A stretch of DNA of 64,000 bases from NCBI RefSeq assembly GCF_009363075.1, contig NZ_CP045293.1:5016501-5080500 (forward strand), written 5' to 3'. The position numbers were made by a program, and so were the translations under genes. Each line of letters opens with the position of its first letter. Position 1 is the first letter of the stretch. The notes beneath the pieces were generated by a model. It worked only from the letters and a program-made list of their open reading frames with translations, was not told where the DNA came from and did not search any database. This DNA is from Paenibacillus guangzhouensis. GTDB lineage: Bacteria > Bacillota > Bacilli > Paenibacillales > Paenibacillaceae. Of this stretch, positions 8,554 through 17,000 are shown in pieces.

Positions 8554-9534
8554 ATGGTACAAAAAGTGGAATTGAAAACGAGGAATCGAACGAGAACCAA
8601 AAAAGTACGAAACATGTTTCTAAAAATCATCGGAGCAATACTGACAGCCATCGTGCTGTTTCTAGCCATTGTTTATATCGTTAATATTATATGCAATCAA
8701 TCGGAGTCCAAAAGATTAGAGCCTTACGGCCAGCACGTAGCTGTAGATGGGAAAAATATAAATGTACTGATTCAAGGAACAGGTGAAGAAACCGTCGTCC
8801 TCCTGCCTGGCCTTGCAACAGCGGCACCCGCACTGGACTTTAAGCCGCTAATCGAAGAGCTGTCCCCCTTCTACAAAGTCGTCGTCGTTGAGCCTTTTGG
8901 ATATGGATTAAGTGATATAACCGAAAAGGAGCGGACCACTGAGAATATTGTTCGTGAAATTCACGAAGCCTTACAAGGTCTTAACATTGATCGTTATATA
9001 CTCATGGGCCACTCCATTTCAGGCGTTTACGGACTCAATTATGTGAATAAATACGAGAACGAAGTCATTGCATTTGTCGGGCTCGATAGCAGTGTTCCGA
9101 CGCTAACGGAGAAGATTGAATCTTCCCAACTTGGAATGGTGAAATGGCTCAAAAAATTAGGTCTCTCCAGATTGGTCATGAAATTGGGTACGGACCCAAT
9201 AGCCGCACTGCCCTATGATGATGGAACGAAAGAACAAATGAGGATTCTTATGCACAAAAACTTATTTAACCCTAACATAATCAATGAAGTTGAACATATG
9301 TATTCTAATTTTAAAGCAGCTGAAAGCGTGTCATTCCCTAAAAATCTTCCTATTATTTTCTTTATTCAAGCGAATCATCCCGTAACGGATCGATGGGTAC
9401 CTGAACATGAAGCGCAAGTTAAAAATTCTGTACATGGAATAGTGATGCTGTTCGAGGCAGATCATTACATTCATCGTACCAAAGCCAAAGAAATCGTAGA
9501 GAACTTGAGAGAATTTATGGGCGAAATAAAGTAA
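8554..9534 (+). CDS. Membrane-anchored alpha/beta hydrolase, paralogue 2
   Basis: 326 residues with the same plan as the gene at 7387: basic N-terminus, one membrane helix (about 22-47), then an external alpha/beta-hydrolase domain. Ser154 lies in GHSISG and the C-terminal His in EADHYIHRT. The ATG at 8554 lies 9 nt after ACAGGAG. It is the most divergent of the three copies, especially over residues 185-290 (lid region), where paralogues 1 and 3 stay alike; this suggests a different substrate range. It has its own promoter element and terminator, so it is a separate unit rather than part of an operon. Confidence 0.85.
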   Translation: MVQKVELKTRNRTRTKKVRNMFLKIIGAILTAIVLFLAIVYIVNIICNQSESKRLEPYGQHVAVDGKNINVLIQGTGEETVVLLPGLATAAPALDFKPLIEELSPFYKVVVVEPFGYGLSDITEKERTTENIVREIHEALQGLNIDRYILMGHSISGVYGLNYVNKYENEVIAFVGLDSSVPTLTEKIESSQLGMVKWLKKLGLSRLVMKLGTDPIAALPYDDGTKEQMRILMHKNLFNPNIINEVEHMYSNFKAAESVSFPKNLPIIFFIQANHPVTDRWVPEHEAQVKNSVHGIVMLFEADHYIHRTKAKEIVENLREFMGEIK

Positions 9535-9586
9535 GTGTACTAGAGAAGGTATCTCTACGATTTTAATCATATGGAATAAGTGATAT

Positions 9587-9612
9587 AAAACCGTCCTAAT
9601 GGGCGGTTTTTT
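9587..9612 (+). terminator. Intrinsic terminator after hydrolase 2
   Basis: Stem AAAACCGTCC (9587-9596) with GGCGGTTTT (about 9602-9610), followed by TT; same family as the hairpin at 8381. Confidence 0.8.
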
Positions 9613-9693
9613 CACTGTTTGAATATTTGACCTCCATATTAGGGGATCATGTGCAAGCTTCCTTGTATGGGATCTCGTACTATTTTTTTGCCT

Positions 9694-9735
9694 GTTCATA
9701 TTCAGTTCATATTGTTGACATGAGGAGTACATCTT
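9694..9735 (+). promoter_or_regulatory. Direct-repeat regulated promoter, copy 3
   Basis: GTTCATATTCA (9694-9704) and GTTCATATTG (9705-9714), identical to copy 1, followed by GAGGAGTACATCTTC. It ends 97 bp before the ATG at 9812. The about 50 bp upstream also match the sequence before copy 1. Confidence 0.7.
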
Positions 9736-9811
9736 CATCGTATAAGCTTCTTCTAACAGCTTTTTATTCAAATCACCCCAATATAGAGATGAGGGACAGG
9801 AGAAGATGAAC

Positions 9812-10783
9812 ATGAAACCACAAGAAGAAGTAACGAAAAAATGGATGCGTAAGCCGCTGCGTATTTTACTCAAAGCCTTAGGAGCAATAGCCATTGCGAT
9901 CGTGCTTTTTCTAGCCATTGTATTTATCGTGAATATATTCGCAACAAAATCAGATCAAGCAAACATCGTGCGGTACGGCCAGCACGTGTCTGTCGACGGA
10001 AAAAAAATGAATGTGTTGATTCAAGGCGATGGCAAGGAGACGATCGTGCTTCTACCTGGTTATGGGACAGCTGCACCGGCGCTTGATTTTAAGCTACTCA
10101 TCGATGAACTATCTCCCTATTACAAAGTTGTTGCAGTTGAGCCTTTCGGTTATGGATTAAGTGATGGAACGGAAAAAGATCGAACCACAGAGAATATCGT
10201 AAGTGAAGTTCATGAAGCGCTACAGCAGCTTAACATTAACCGCTACATGCTCATGGGCCACTCCATTACGGGCATTTACGGTATTAATTATGTGAACAAG
10301 TATCCTAACGAGGTGACTGCATTTGTCGGAATCGATAGCAGTGTTCCAACCCAACCGGGTATGGATGTTAAATTCCCATTAAAAATGTTTGCATTTCTTA
10401 AAAATTCAGGTCTCCAACGATTGATGGTCAAATTTGGTAGTGACCCATATGCTGGACTCGCATTTGATGATAGCACCGTGAAGCAGATGAAGATGCTGTC
10501 GAATATAAACTCGAATGCTTCTACGATGTTGAATGAGATGGACCATATTTCTTCCAATTTCAAAGGGGCTCAAGGTTTAACCTTCCCGAAAGATCTTCCA
10601 CTTCTACTCTTTGTGCAAGCGAATAATCAAGGGGTATCCGGCTGGATCCCTCTGCATGAAGGCCAGATCAAGGACTCGGTTCATGGCAAAGTCATCATCA
10701 TGGAAGGCTCCCATTATTTGCACCACACCAAATTCAAAGAAATCGCTGAGGACGTTAGAGTATTTATGAAAGAAGCAAAATAA
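9812..10783 (+). CDS. Membrane-anchored alpha/beta hydrolase, paralogue 3
   Basis: 323 residues: N-terminal membrane helix (about 18-42), external alpha/beta-hydrolase domain, Ser151 in GHSITG and His in EGSHYLHH. Start: ATGs at 9806 and 9812 are in frame; 9812 is 9 nt after GGAG, the spacing seen in all four genes of the block, while 9806 is only 3 nt away. The C-terminal part (from GIDSSVPTQPGMDVK onward) is nearly identical to paralogue 1, and the upstream promoter region is also shared. This indicates recent duplication or gene conversion between copies 1 and 3 that skipped copy 2. Confidence 0.85.
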   Translation: MKPQEEVTKKWMRKPLRILLKALGAIAIAIVLFLAIVFIVNIFATKSDQANIVRYGQHVSVDGKKMNVLIQGDGKETIVLLPGYGTAAPALDFKLLIDELSPYYKVVAVEPFGYGLSDGTEKDRTTENIVSEVHEALQQLNINRYMLMGHSITGIYGINYVNKYPNEVTAFVGIDSSVPTQPGMDVKFPLKMFAFLKNSGLQRLMVKFGSDPYAGLAFDDSTVKQMKMLSNINSNASTMLNEMDHISSNFKGAQGLTFPKDLPLLLFVQANNQGVSGWIPLHEGQIKDSVHGKVIIMEGSHYLHHTKFKEIAEDVRVFMKEAK

Positions 10784-10794
10784 ATAGAACGAAT

Positions 10795-10824
10795 GGAAAA
10801 CCGTCCCAAAGGAGGACGGTTTTC
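10795..10824 (+). terminator. Intrinsic terminator after hydrolase 3
   Basis: Perfect 12-bp stem GGAAAACCGTCC (10795-10806)/GGACGGTTTTCC (10813-10824). Confidence 0.75.
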
Positions 10825-10983
10825 CACAGTTTGTCCCATTCGGCCCGTGTCGGGGTCTATTGTGACGGGGATAACAGGAGACATAAATGGTAAAAGAGGA
10901 TCGGGCCGAACGACATGTATCCAGAGGTGAAATTTATAGAGCCGGGAGACCTCTAACCGATCAGGTCCAGCATTTTTTAGCCT

Positions 10984-11025
10984 GTTCATACTCCATTCAT
11001 ATTGTCGTCATTGGGAGTACATCTT
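10984..11025 (+). promoter_or_regulatory. Direct-repeat regulated promoter, copy 4
   Basis: GTTCATACTCC (10984-10994) and ATTCATATTG (10995-11004), 11-bp period, followed by TGGGAGTACATCTTC. It ends 93 bp before the ATG at 11098. The intergenic stretch 10825-10983 before it holds a 9-bp inverted repeat (TTCGGCCCG at 10839-10847, CGGGCCGAA at 10902-10910) and nothing else I recognise. Confidence 0.68.
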
Positions 11026-11097
11026 CGTCGTATAAGCTATCTGTATTGGCTAGATTAATCTAGCCCGATAAACAGATAAGGACAGGAGAAGATGCGA

Positions 11098-13221
11098 ATG
11101 GTAGCACAAGAAGATTTGAAAATGAGAGTGGGCAAGAAATTGGCTAAAAAAAGAACTTCAATCGCCGCGTTAACCCTGGTATTAACCATGTTAGCTCCAA
11201 TGTCTGCAATGGCCGCAACAGCTACGAACAGCAGTGATCTTACTTTCGATGTAACGAAGAAAATCGCTGCTGAGAAAGCCAAGTTACTATCTGAAAAGTA
11301 CGGCACGACAAGTCTACAATATGCGCTCATTGATGATGGTGAGATTGTGATATCCGGACAGGCTGGAAAAAACGATCTAATGGATAAAGTCCCTCTTACT
11401 TCAAATACGATCTATGGGATAGGTTCAACCAGCAAAATGATACTCACAACGGCTGTTATGAAGCTTGTAGATGATGGCAAGGTAGATTTGGATTTGCCCG
11501 TTGTGAAGTATATACCTGATTTTAAGATGAAAGACGACCGATACAAACAGATTACACCACGTATGCTGCTGAATCATTCCTCCGGTCTTCTCGGTACCTC
11601 GGGGAGAAATGCAACATTGTACGGGGATCATGATACTTTTTCACATGACACTTTTTTAGAGCAATTAGCGACGCAAAGTCTAAAGGCAGATCCAGGAGCG
11701 TTCTCGGTATATTGTAATGATGGGTTTACGTTAGCTGAGATTCTGGTCGAGCGCGTGAGTGGCATGGGATTCACTGCATTCATACACAAATATATTACTG
11801 AGCCACTGGACATGACGCACACCAAAACCCCGCAGGATCTACTGGATCCAGCGAAAATGGCCGGGATCTATTCGCCTCTGTATGATGGACAACTTCCAAA
11901 AGAAAACTATAACATCATTGCTTCAGGAGGCATTTACTCCACAGCGGAAGATCTCGCCAAATTATCACAAATCTTCACGGGACAGGTCGATGGCATTCTT
12001 TCTAGTAAGTCGGTAGAAGCGATGGCACAAGAAGAATATAAAAGAGGCATGTGGTCAGCGGATAGCGATACGTCTATCTCTTACGGATTAGGGTGGGATA
12101 GTGTGAACTTGTTCCCATTCAACGAATACGGCATCAAGGCCGTTACAAAAGGTGGAGATACCACATCGTATCATTCATCATTAGTTGTGCTCCCGGAATA
12201 CAACATGGCTGCAGCCGTTACCTCATCAGGGGGTTCAAGCGCAACCGATCAATTCATTGCGAGTGAACTGTTGCTCAGCGCTCTTGAGGAAAAGGATATC
12301 ATTCAAGAACGGAAGCCAGAAAAATCGTTTGGTGTCCCTGTAAAAGCAGATATACCGCAGGAAATAACCCAGTATGCAGGTGTTTATGGCGGTAATAATT
12401 CGGTAATGAAGGTAGAAATGAACACGACTGGACAAATGTTTGTATCCACGCTCACAGCTCCAAATAGCCCTGCTAAACCATACACCTATACGGCTGATGG
12501 GACTTTTGTAAACGATAAAGGTACTGAAAAGTTGAAATTCGTTGAGGAGAAGAATGGGCGCACCTATTTGTGGTCTCGCTCATACATATCCGTGCCAGGG
12601 CTCGGACAGTTGGCTCTCTCGGAATATAGTGCAGAGAAGCTTGAAATGAGTAAATTACCTCAGGATATTACCGCCGCATGGGAAAAGCGCGAAGGTAAAA
12701 AATATTACCTCTTGAGTGAGAAGTATACATCAACGATCTATCTCAATGCTTCAGCTATCATTCCTTTTCATAGCTTGAAAGAGGTTCCAGGGTATGTCTT
12801 GAATAATAAGATGATTGCAGCAGACAAAGCAATCAATGGGCTGCAAATCCCTGGTATGGATGGTCGTGACACGATGGAAATCAATTTCTTTACGAAGAAC
12901 GGGATCGAATATTTAACAGCCGTAGGTAATGTATACGCGAGTGAGGAGCTTGTCAAACCGCTCTATTCCGGTAAAGATTCTTCGACTACGATCGACGCTG
13001 ATGGCTATGCCAAATGGTATTCCGTGCCTGCGAGTGCCAAAGGAAAGGTCATGACGGTTAAAATGCCTTCAAATAGCGCCTTTGCTGTCTATAATCAAGC
13101 GGGTATTTGCATCAACCACACCGTAGTTAGCGGTAAGAATCAGGTCGTATTACCGGAGAACGGTAGCATTGTATTCGCAGGTGAAGCTGGCTCCAAATTT
13201 GAGATTTCATTGAATAAATAA
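11098..13221 (+). CDS. Secreted serine hydrolase, beta-lactamase (class C) fold
   Basis: 707 residues. A long basic N-region and hydrophobic core ending AMAATA (about residue 40) form a signal peptide. The beta-lactamase/DD-peptidase domain (about 50-370) has S110-T-S-K113 (SxxK) and Y205-C-N207 (YxN); a third motif is probably in [11 protein letters not shown]. The remaining about 320 residues form a C-terminal accessory region of beta-rich appearance without a family I can name. Start: ATG 11098 is 9 nt after GGAG; ATG 11092 is too close. Likely acts on cell-wall peptides or small esters outside the cell. It shares the direct-repeat promoter with the three hydrolases, so it belongs to the same regulon despite an unrelated sequence. 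Confidence 0.85.
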   Translation: MVAQEDLKMRVGKKLAKKRTSIAALTLVLTMLAPMSAMAATATNSSDLTFDVTKKIAAEKAKLLSEKYGTTSLQYALIDDGEIVISGQAGKNDLMDKVPLTSNTIYGIGSTSKMILTTAVMKLVDDGKVDLDLPVVKYIPDFKMKDDRYKQITPRMLLNHSSGLLGTSGRNATLYGDHDTFSHDTFLEQLATQSLKADPGAFSVYCNDGFTLAEILVERVSGMGFTAFIHKYITEPLDMTHTKTPQDLLDPAKMAGIYSPLYDGQLPKENYNIIASGGIYSTAEDLAKLSQIFTGQVDGILSSKSVEAMAQEEYKRGMWSADSDTSISYGLGWDSVNLFPFNEYGIKAVTKGGDTTSYHSSLVVLPEYNMAAAVTSSGGSSATDQFIASELLLSALEEKDIIQERKPEKSFGVPVKADIPQEITQYAGVYGGNNSVMKVEMNTTGQMFVSTLTAPNSPAKPYTYTADGTFVNDKGTEKLKFVEEKNGRTYLWSRSYISVPGLGQLALSEYSAEKLEMSKLPQDITAAWEKREGKKYYLLSEKYTSTIYLNASAIIPFHSLKEVPGYVLNNKMIAADKAINGLQIPGMDGRDTMEINFFTKNGIEYLTAVGNVYASEELVKPLYSGKDSSTTIDADGYAKWYSVPASAKGKVMTVKMPSNSAFAVYNQAGICINHTVVSGKNQVVLPENGSIVFAGEAGSKFEISLNK

Positions 13222-13237
13222 AGACTGGTCACACGAA

Positions 13238-13276
13238 AATGGCGCGGAATCCGAAAACCTCGGAAACCGCGCCATT
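13238..13276 (-). terminator. Intrinsic terminator, repeat-family hairpin copy 1
   Basis: Stem AATGGCGCGG (13238-13247)/CCGCGCCATT (13267-13276) with an inner stem TCCGA/TCGGA. On the minus strand a short T run follows, so it ends the kinase operon. The same hairpin recurs at 16835 and 19278. Confidence 0.7.
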
Positions 13277-13287
13277 GCTGCGTCGTC

Positions 13288-14205
13288 TCATACTAAGGGA
13301 TTATGATGTACATCCCATCGGCAAATCATCCGCAACTGCTCCCCTTCCAGCTCCGCGGTCAATGTTCCCCCCATCTTGTTCATCAGACTTTTGGCGATGG
13401 AGAGACCAAGGCCCGACGTTTGGGTGGAACGGGCGAGATCCGCCGTATAGAACCGGTCAAACAGGAGGCTGACGTCGCTCCCGGCCAGTCCCTTCGCCTC
13501 GTTGATAATCATCAACTCGACCGACCCCAGTTGCCGTTCAAAGCAGATTTCCACCTTCCCTTTGGCATATTTGACTGTATTGCTCAGCAAATTTTCTACC
13601 ACTCTCCGCACAGCCGATTCATCAGCGTAGATGCTTACTTTCTCCTCCGCTAGCCGTATGGTCGGGGTTATGCCTCGTTCGTTGAACAAATCGTAAAAAT
13701 CTACCAAAATTCCGGAAATCAGGTCGGTCATGTCAATCTTTTCGATCTTAAGGTAATCATCCGGCGATTCAATGACGGCTAACTCGAAAAAATCATTCAG
13801 CAACGCCTGCAGACGCTTCGCCCGATTTTTGACGATACCCACGTATTCGTGCTTTTCCTCCGTGGATAGGGTGTCCTCCTCCAGCAATTGAATATAGCCC
13901 AAAATAGAGGTCAGAGGCGTACGGATATCATGGGACATGTTCACGGCAGCTTGCCGAAACTCTTGCTGTATTCGTTTCTTCTGTGCTTCCGCTTCGGCGA
14001 TTAACCGGGACTGGCGATTGATTTGTCCGGCAAGCTCTTCGAGCTTCTGATCAAATAAAGCCACATCGATTTTCTTTCCCGTATCTCCTTCGTTATAACT
14101 GTGCAATTGCTCCGTCATCCGTCCCAATTCCTGCCTCAGCATCACCAGACGGATCAGCAGGAGAGCTGCTGCCGCCGCTAAAATAATTGCAAGGACAAGC
14201 AACAA
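13288..14205 (-). CDS. Sensor histidine kinase with one N-terminal membrane helix
   Basis: 305 residues. A single hydrophobic helix at residues 1-24 is followed directly by a coiled-coil linker and HisKA (His in NMSHDIRTPLTSILGY, about residue 91), then HATPase (NLLSNTVKYAKG, FDRFYTADLARS, TSGLGLSIAKS). There is no extracytoplasmic sensor domain. That architecture is common for kinases that take their signal from a cognate ABC transporter. It is last in the operon regulator-ATPase-permease-kinase (16676 to 13288), the arrangement of bacitracin/lantibiotic resistance modules. Confidence 0.88.
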   Translation of the reverse strand: MLLVLAIILAAAAALLLIRLVMLRQELGRMTEQLHSYNEGDTGKKIDVALFDQKLEELAGQINRQSRLIAEAEAQKKRIQQEFRQAAVNMSHDIRTPLTSILGYIQLLEEDTLSTEEKHEYVGIVKNRAKRLQALLNDFFELAVIESPDDYLKIEKIDMTDLISGILVDFYDLFNERGITPTIRLAEEKVSIYADESAVRRVVENLLSNTVKYAKGKVEICFERQLGSVELMIINEAKGLAGSDVSLLFDRFYTADLARSTQTSGLGLSIAKSLMNKMGGTLTAELEGEQLRMICRWDVHHNPLV

Positions 14206-14222
14206 GCTCCCCCTCCCGTCCC

Positions 14223-14984
14223 CTATTTAATATCTTTCCTTCGGAATATCAAAATGCCCAGAATCGCCGATACGCCAATCGTCAATATCGGCACAATCAG
14301 AAGAGCCGGCCAATCTCCGTTTTCGATGGTAAGCCGGCCAATATCGCCGATTAATTTGAAAATGGAATATTTATAAAGCGTATTAACAAAATCCACCTTA
14401 TAACCTACGTTCGCCAGTATCACATCGATCATCAAGAAAAAAATCATCGAAAAGCCGATCGTTTTGCCGCTATCCGTAAAAATTGCAGTTATAAGCGCCC
14501 CGATGGCCGCGTAGGCCGCCGTATACAATAGCGTCAGACCGAGCACCCGCAGCAGGAATATCGCTCCGCTCCCCTCCGGCAATTGACCAAAGCCCGACAG
14601 CAGCGTGACCTCCACCGTGCTGACGATGGGGAAAACAAGCGAAATTGCCATTGCTCCGATCGCGAATACGGTCAGCTTGGCTGCATACAACCGTCCTCTT
14701 GTATTGCCCGATGACGCAATCGTCTTCATAACGCCGGTTGCATACTCGTTGGAGATAAAGAAGCCGGCCAACACCGCAACGCCGAATTTAATCACGTAGG
14801 CATTGCTCGAGAGAAAAGAGAGCAGGAATTCGGCCCCCGTATACTGCGGCTCACCGCTTGAGCGGTGATCAAAATAATATAGCAAAGGATACGCAAGCGA
14901 TAGGACGGAAAGTGCGATCAGCAGCGTCCAGAACGACCGGTTTTTGCGAAGCTTGAAAAATTCCACTCGGATCAGGTTATACAT
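14223..14984 (-). CDS. ABC-2 permease, lantibiotic/bacitracin immunity type
   Basis: 253 residues with six hydrophobic helices. It begins MYNLIRVEFFKLRKNRSFW, the typical opening of BcrB/SpaE-like ABC-2 permeases. The frame is open further upstream, but those residues are Arg/Ser/Cys-rich read-through of the ATPase gene. The ATG at 14984 overlaps the ATPase stop codon (8-bp overlap), giving translational coupling. Works with the ATPase at 14977-15900. Substrate unknown, probably an antimicrobial peptide or envelope lipid. Confidence 0.85.
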   Translation of the reverse strand: MYNLIRVEFFKLRKNRSFWTLLIALSVLSLAYPLLYYFDHRSSGEPQYTGAEFLLSFLSSNAYVIKFGVAVLAGFFISNEYATGVMKTIASSGNTRGRLYAAKLTVFAIGAMAISLVFPIVSTVEVTLLSGFGQLPEGSGAIFLLRVLGLTLLYTAAYAAIGALITAIFTDSGKTIGFSMIFFLMIDVILANVGYKVDFVNTLYKYSIFKLIGDIGRLTIENGDWPALLIVPILTIGVSAILGILIFRRKDIK

Positions 14985-15900
14985 GAGCAGAACCCCCGAT
15001 CCGCTTCGTAAAATAGCTTTCCAGGTCTTCGCCCATCGGCATAAACTTCTCGATCGCAAGACCTGCTGAGAATAACGCCGACGACAATTGGCTCGGCTTC
15101 TCCATCCGGCTGTACAGCTTGATGACTCCATCCTGCATCACTTCAAAATCGACCGTTCCTAGCTCGTTTTGTATAACCGCGGCCGCCTTAATTGGATCAT
15201 TCACTTCTATATAGATGTACTGCTGGCATTTTTCGTTTAGTTCATCGGCAGTCAGTTGCTCCAGCAATTTTCCGCGATGGATGATACCGTAATGGCTGGC
15301 CATCAAATGCAGTTCGCTAAGAATGTGGCTGGAGATCATGATCGTAATGCCCAGTTCCCGGTTTAACGTCTTTAACAACTCGCGCATTTCGATGACGCCC
15401 ATCGGGTCCAAGCCATTGGTCGGCTCATCCAGAATTAGAAATTCGGGATCGCCCAGCAGCGCAATCGCAAGCCCCAATCGCTGCTTCATGCCGAGTGAGA
15501 AGTTTTTTGCTTTTTTGTTGCCTGTTCCCTGCAGTCCAACCTGCTTCAGCATCCTAGGGACGCAATCCTTGCCGGGGATGCCGCGCAAAATCCGATTTGC
15601 CTCTAAATTCTCGCTGGCAGTCATATGGGGGAACAGCGCGGGGCTTTCGATGATCGAACCGATCCGCTTGCGAGCCTGGATCAATGCCTGTTCCCCGCTT
15701 GCGCCGAACAGCTCCATTGAACCCCCGGACGGAAATGCGAGCCCGGTTACAAGACGGATCAATGTCGATTTTCCAGCGCCGTTTTGCCCGATAAATCCGT
15801 AAATCGCGCCTTTGCGAATGGACAAATTGACTTTGTCGAGCGCTCGATGACCTTTGAATGTTTTGGACAGCTGATTTGTTTTTAACACGTATTCTTGCAT
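14977..15900 (-). CDS. ABC transporter ATP-binding protein, BcrA-like
   Basis: 307 residues: Walker A GQNGAGKST, signature FSLGMKQRL (LGM variant typical of BcrA-type ATPases), Walker B FLILDEPTNGLDP and H-loop SSHIL. A C-terminal regulatory domain runs from about 215. Start: the ATG at 15900 (MQEYVLKTNQLS) lies 11 nt after AAGGAGG, while the open frame continues upstream to 15933 without a better signal. It lies between the response regulator and its permease. Confidence 0.9.
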   Translation of the reverse strand: MQEYVLKTNQLSKTFKGHRALDKVNLSIRKGAIYGFIGQNGAGKSTLIRLVTGLAFPSGGSMELFGASGEQALIQARKRIGSIIESPALFPHMTASENLEANRILRGIPGKDCVPRMLKQVGLQGTGNKKAKNFSLGMKQRLGLAIALLGDPEFLILDEPTNGLDPMGVIEMRELLKTLNRELGITIMISSHILSELHLMASHYGIIHRGKLLEQLTADELNEKCQQYIYIEVNDPIKAAAVIQNELGTVDFEVMQDGVIKLYSRMEKPSQLSSALFSAGLAIEKFMPMGEDLESYFTKRIGGSAHV

Positions 15901-15983
15901 CTTCGTCTTGGCCTCCTTTTTGTGATAGACCAAGTATAGAAATCAAACCATAAGAAGAGCTAAAGCCAAAACTTAAGAATGTA

Positions 15984-16676
15984 TTAAGGCTTGAGGCGAT
16001 AGCCCATGCCCCATACCGTCTCGATAAATTCGCTCCCCGGCGCCGCCTTGGCCAGCTTGCCCCGCAAATTACTCATATGCACGTTGATGATGTTATCGTC
16101 GCCATAGAAAGGCTCCCCCCATACCCGTTCATACAAGTTGGACTTCGTGAACACTTTCTTTGGGGCTGACATGAGCAGCAATAAGATTTCAAACTCCCGC
16201 GCCGTGAGATTTAGCTCTGCCCCGTCCACCGTCACTGTCTTGGCGTCCTGATCAAGCACAAGACCATTATGTTTCAGTACGTTAGGCAAAGCCGACTGTG
16301 CAATGCGGGCATATAAACGCAATTGAGAATCAATTCGTGCTGAAACCTCTTCGATATCAAAAGGTTTCGTAATGAAGTCGCTCGCTCCCCCGCGCAGGAC
16401 AGACACCTTGGTCTTAGGCTCGCCCTTGGCCGAAATGATAATAATCGGCATATCATCACGCCCCTCGAGCTGCTGTAGCAGTTCCTCCCCCGTCATTCCC
16501 GGCAGCATCAGATCAAGAAGCAGCATGCTCCATTGACGCTGTTGCAGATAGAGAAGCGCCTCCGTTCCTGAGAAGGCGGGCTGTGGGATGTACCCGCTTT
16601 TTTTAATAATGCTGCACAGCAGCCGGCTGATATCACTGTCGTCTTCGGCGACGAGAATATGGATCGGGTTGTTCAT
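15984..16676 (-). CDS. OmpR-family response regulator
   Basis: 230 residues. Receiver with EDD at 11-13, Asp55 in LLLDLMLPGMTG and Lys in TKPFDIEE. The C-terminal winged helix has AREFEILLLL and VHMSNLRGKL, ending WGMGYRLK. First gene of the operon that continues with the ATPase, permease and kinase; the 83-bp gap after it carries no obvious terminator. It is preceded by a leader that contains a terminator (16829-16863) and a GEMM-like aptamer (16890-16985), so readthrough control is possible. Confidence 0.9.
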   Translation of the reverse strand: MNNPIHILVAEDDSDISRLLCSIIKKSGYIPQPAFSGTEALLYLQQRQWSMLLLDLMLPGMTGEELLQQLEGRDDMPIIIISAKGEPKTKVSVLRGGASDFITKPFDIEEVSARIDSQLRLYARIAQSALPNVLKHNGLVLDQDAKTVTVDGAELNLTAREFEILLLLMSAPKKVFTKSNLYERVWGEPFYGDDNIINVHMSNLRGKLAKAAPGSEFIETVWGMGYRLKP

Positions 16677-16828
16677 AGATTCTCCTTTTGTTGTTTACGC
16701 AGATTCACACCCTGATTCTACCATATTTGGGACGACGTATCGACCGCGATAGATTCCCACTAGTCCATCAATCAGTCACATCTGTGCAATCAATTTCAGC
16801 CGCTTAGAGCAGTCCGCCTGCAGATACA

Positions 16829-16863
16829 AAAAACGCGCCCTCCGATAACCTCGGAAGCCGCGC
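16829..16863 (-). terminator. Intrinsic terminator, repeat-family hairpin copy 2
   Basis: Minus-strand hairpin GCGC..TCCGAGGTTATCGGA..GCGC (16835-16863) followed by six T. It lies directly downstream of the GEMM-like aptamer, so it may be the aptamer's expression platform or the terminator of the stalk-protein operon. Confidence 0.7.
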
Positions 16864-16889
16864 AGTATCCTTTTTCCCCTCACCGTTAA

Positions 16890-16985
16890 AAACAACTGGC
16901 TGGCTGATCAACGATAACCGTTCATGTAAGCCCCTATAGCTTTGCGTCTTCGGCCTCCGCCCGGACCAATCCCTATGATGGAGCA
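16890..16985 (-). ncRNA. Cyclic-di-GMP-I (GEMM) riboswitch-like aptamer
   Basis: On the minus strand the sequence GACGCAAAGCTATAGGG (16948-16932) matches the most conserved core of GEMM-I aptamers. It is preceded by AGGG and a paired GGTCC..GGAGGCC arm (P2 position), and followed 30 nt later by GATCAGCCAGCCAGTTG, which resembles the conserved 3' GxxAGCCAGGUU segment. The receptor part (usually AGGGCAAACC) is degenerate here. It starts right after the stop codon of the gene ending at 17001 and is followed by an intrinsic terminator, about 210 nt before the response regulator ATG at 16676. Covariance search has not been run. Confidence 0.55.
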
Positions 16986-17000
16986 GGATCATCGCGAAGT

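Noticed and set aside
8375-11061. Similar short frames (FFACSYSVHI..STSS) before hydrolases 2, 3 and the serine hydrolase
   Set aside because: They read through the repeated promoter element; the likeness is due to the conserved DNA, and the frames lack consistent starts and lengths.
16804-16992. 62-codon minus-strand frame over the GEMM-like region
   Set aside because: It covers the aptamer and terminator, has no ribosome binding site and its translation is Arg/Ser/Leu noise.
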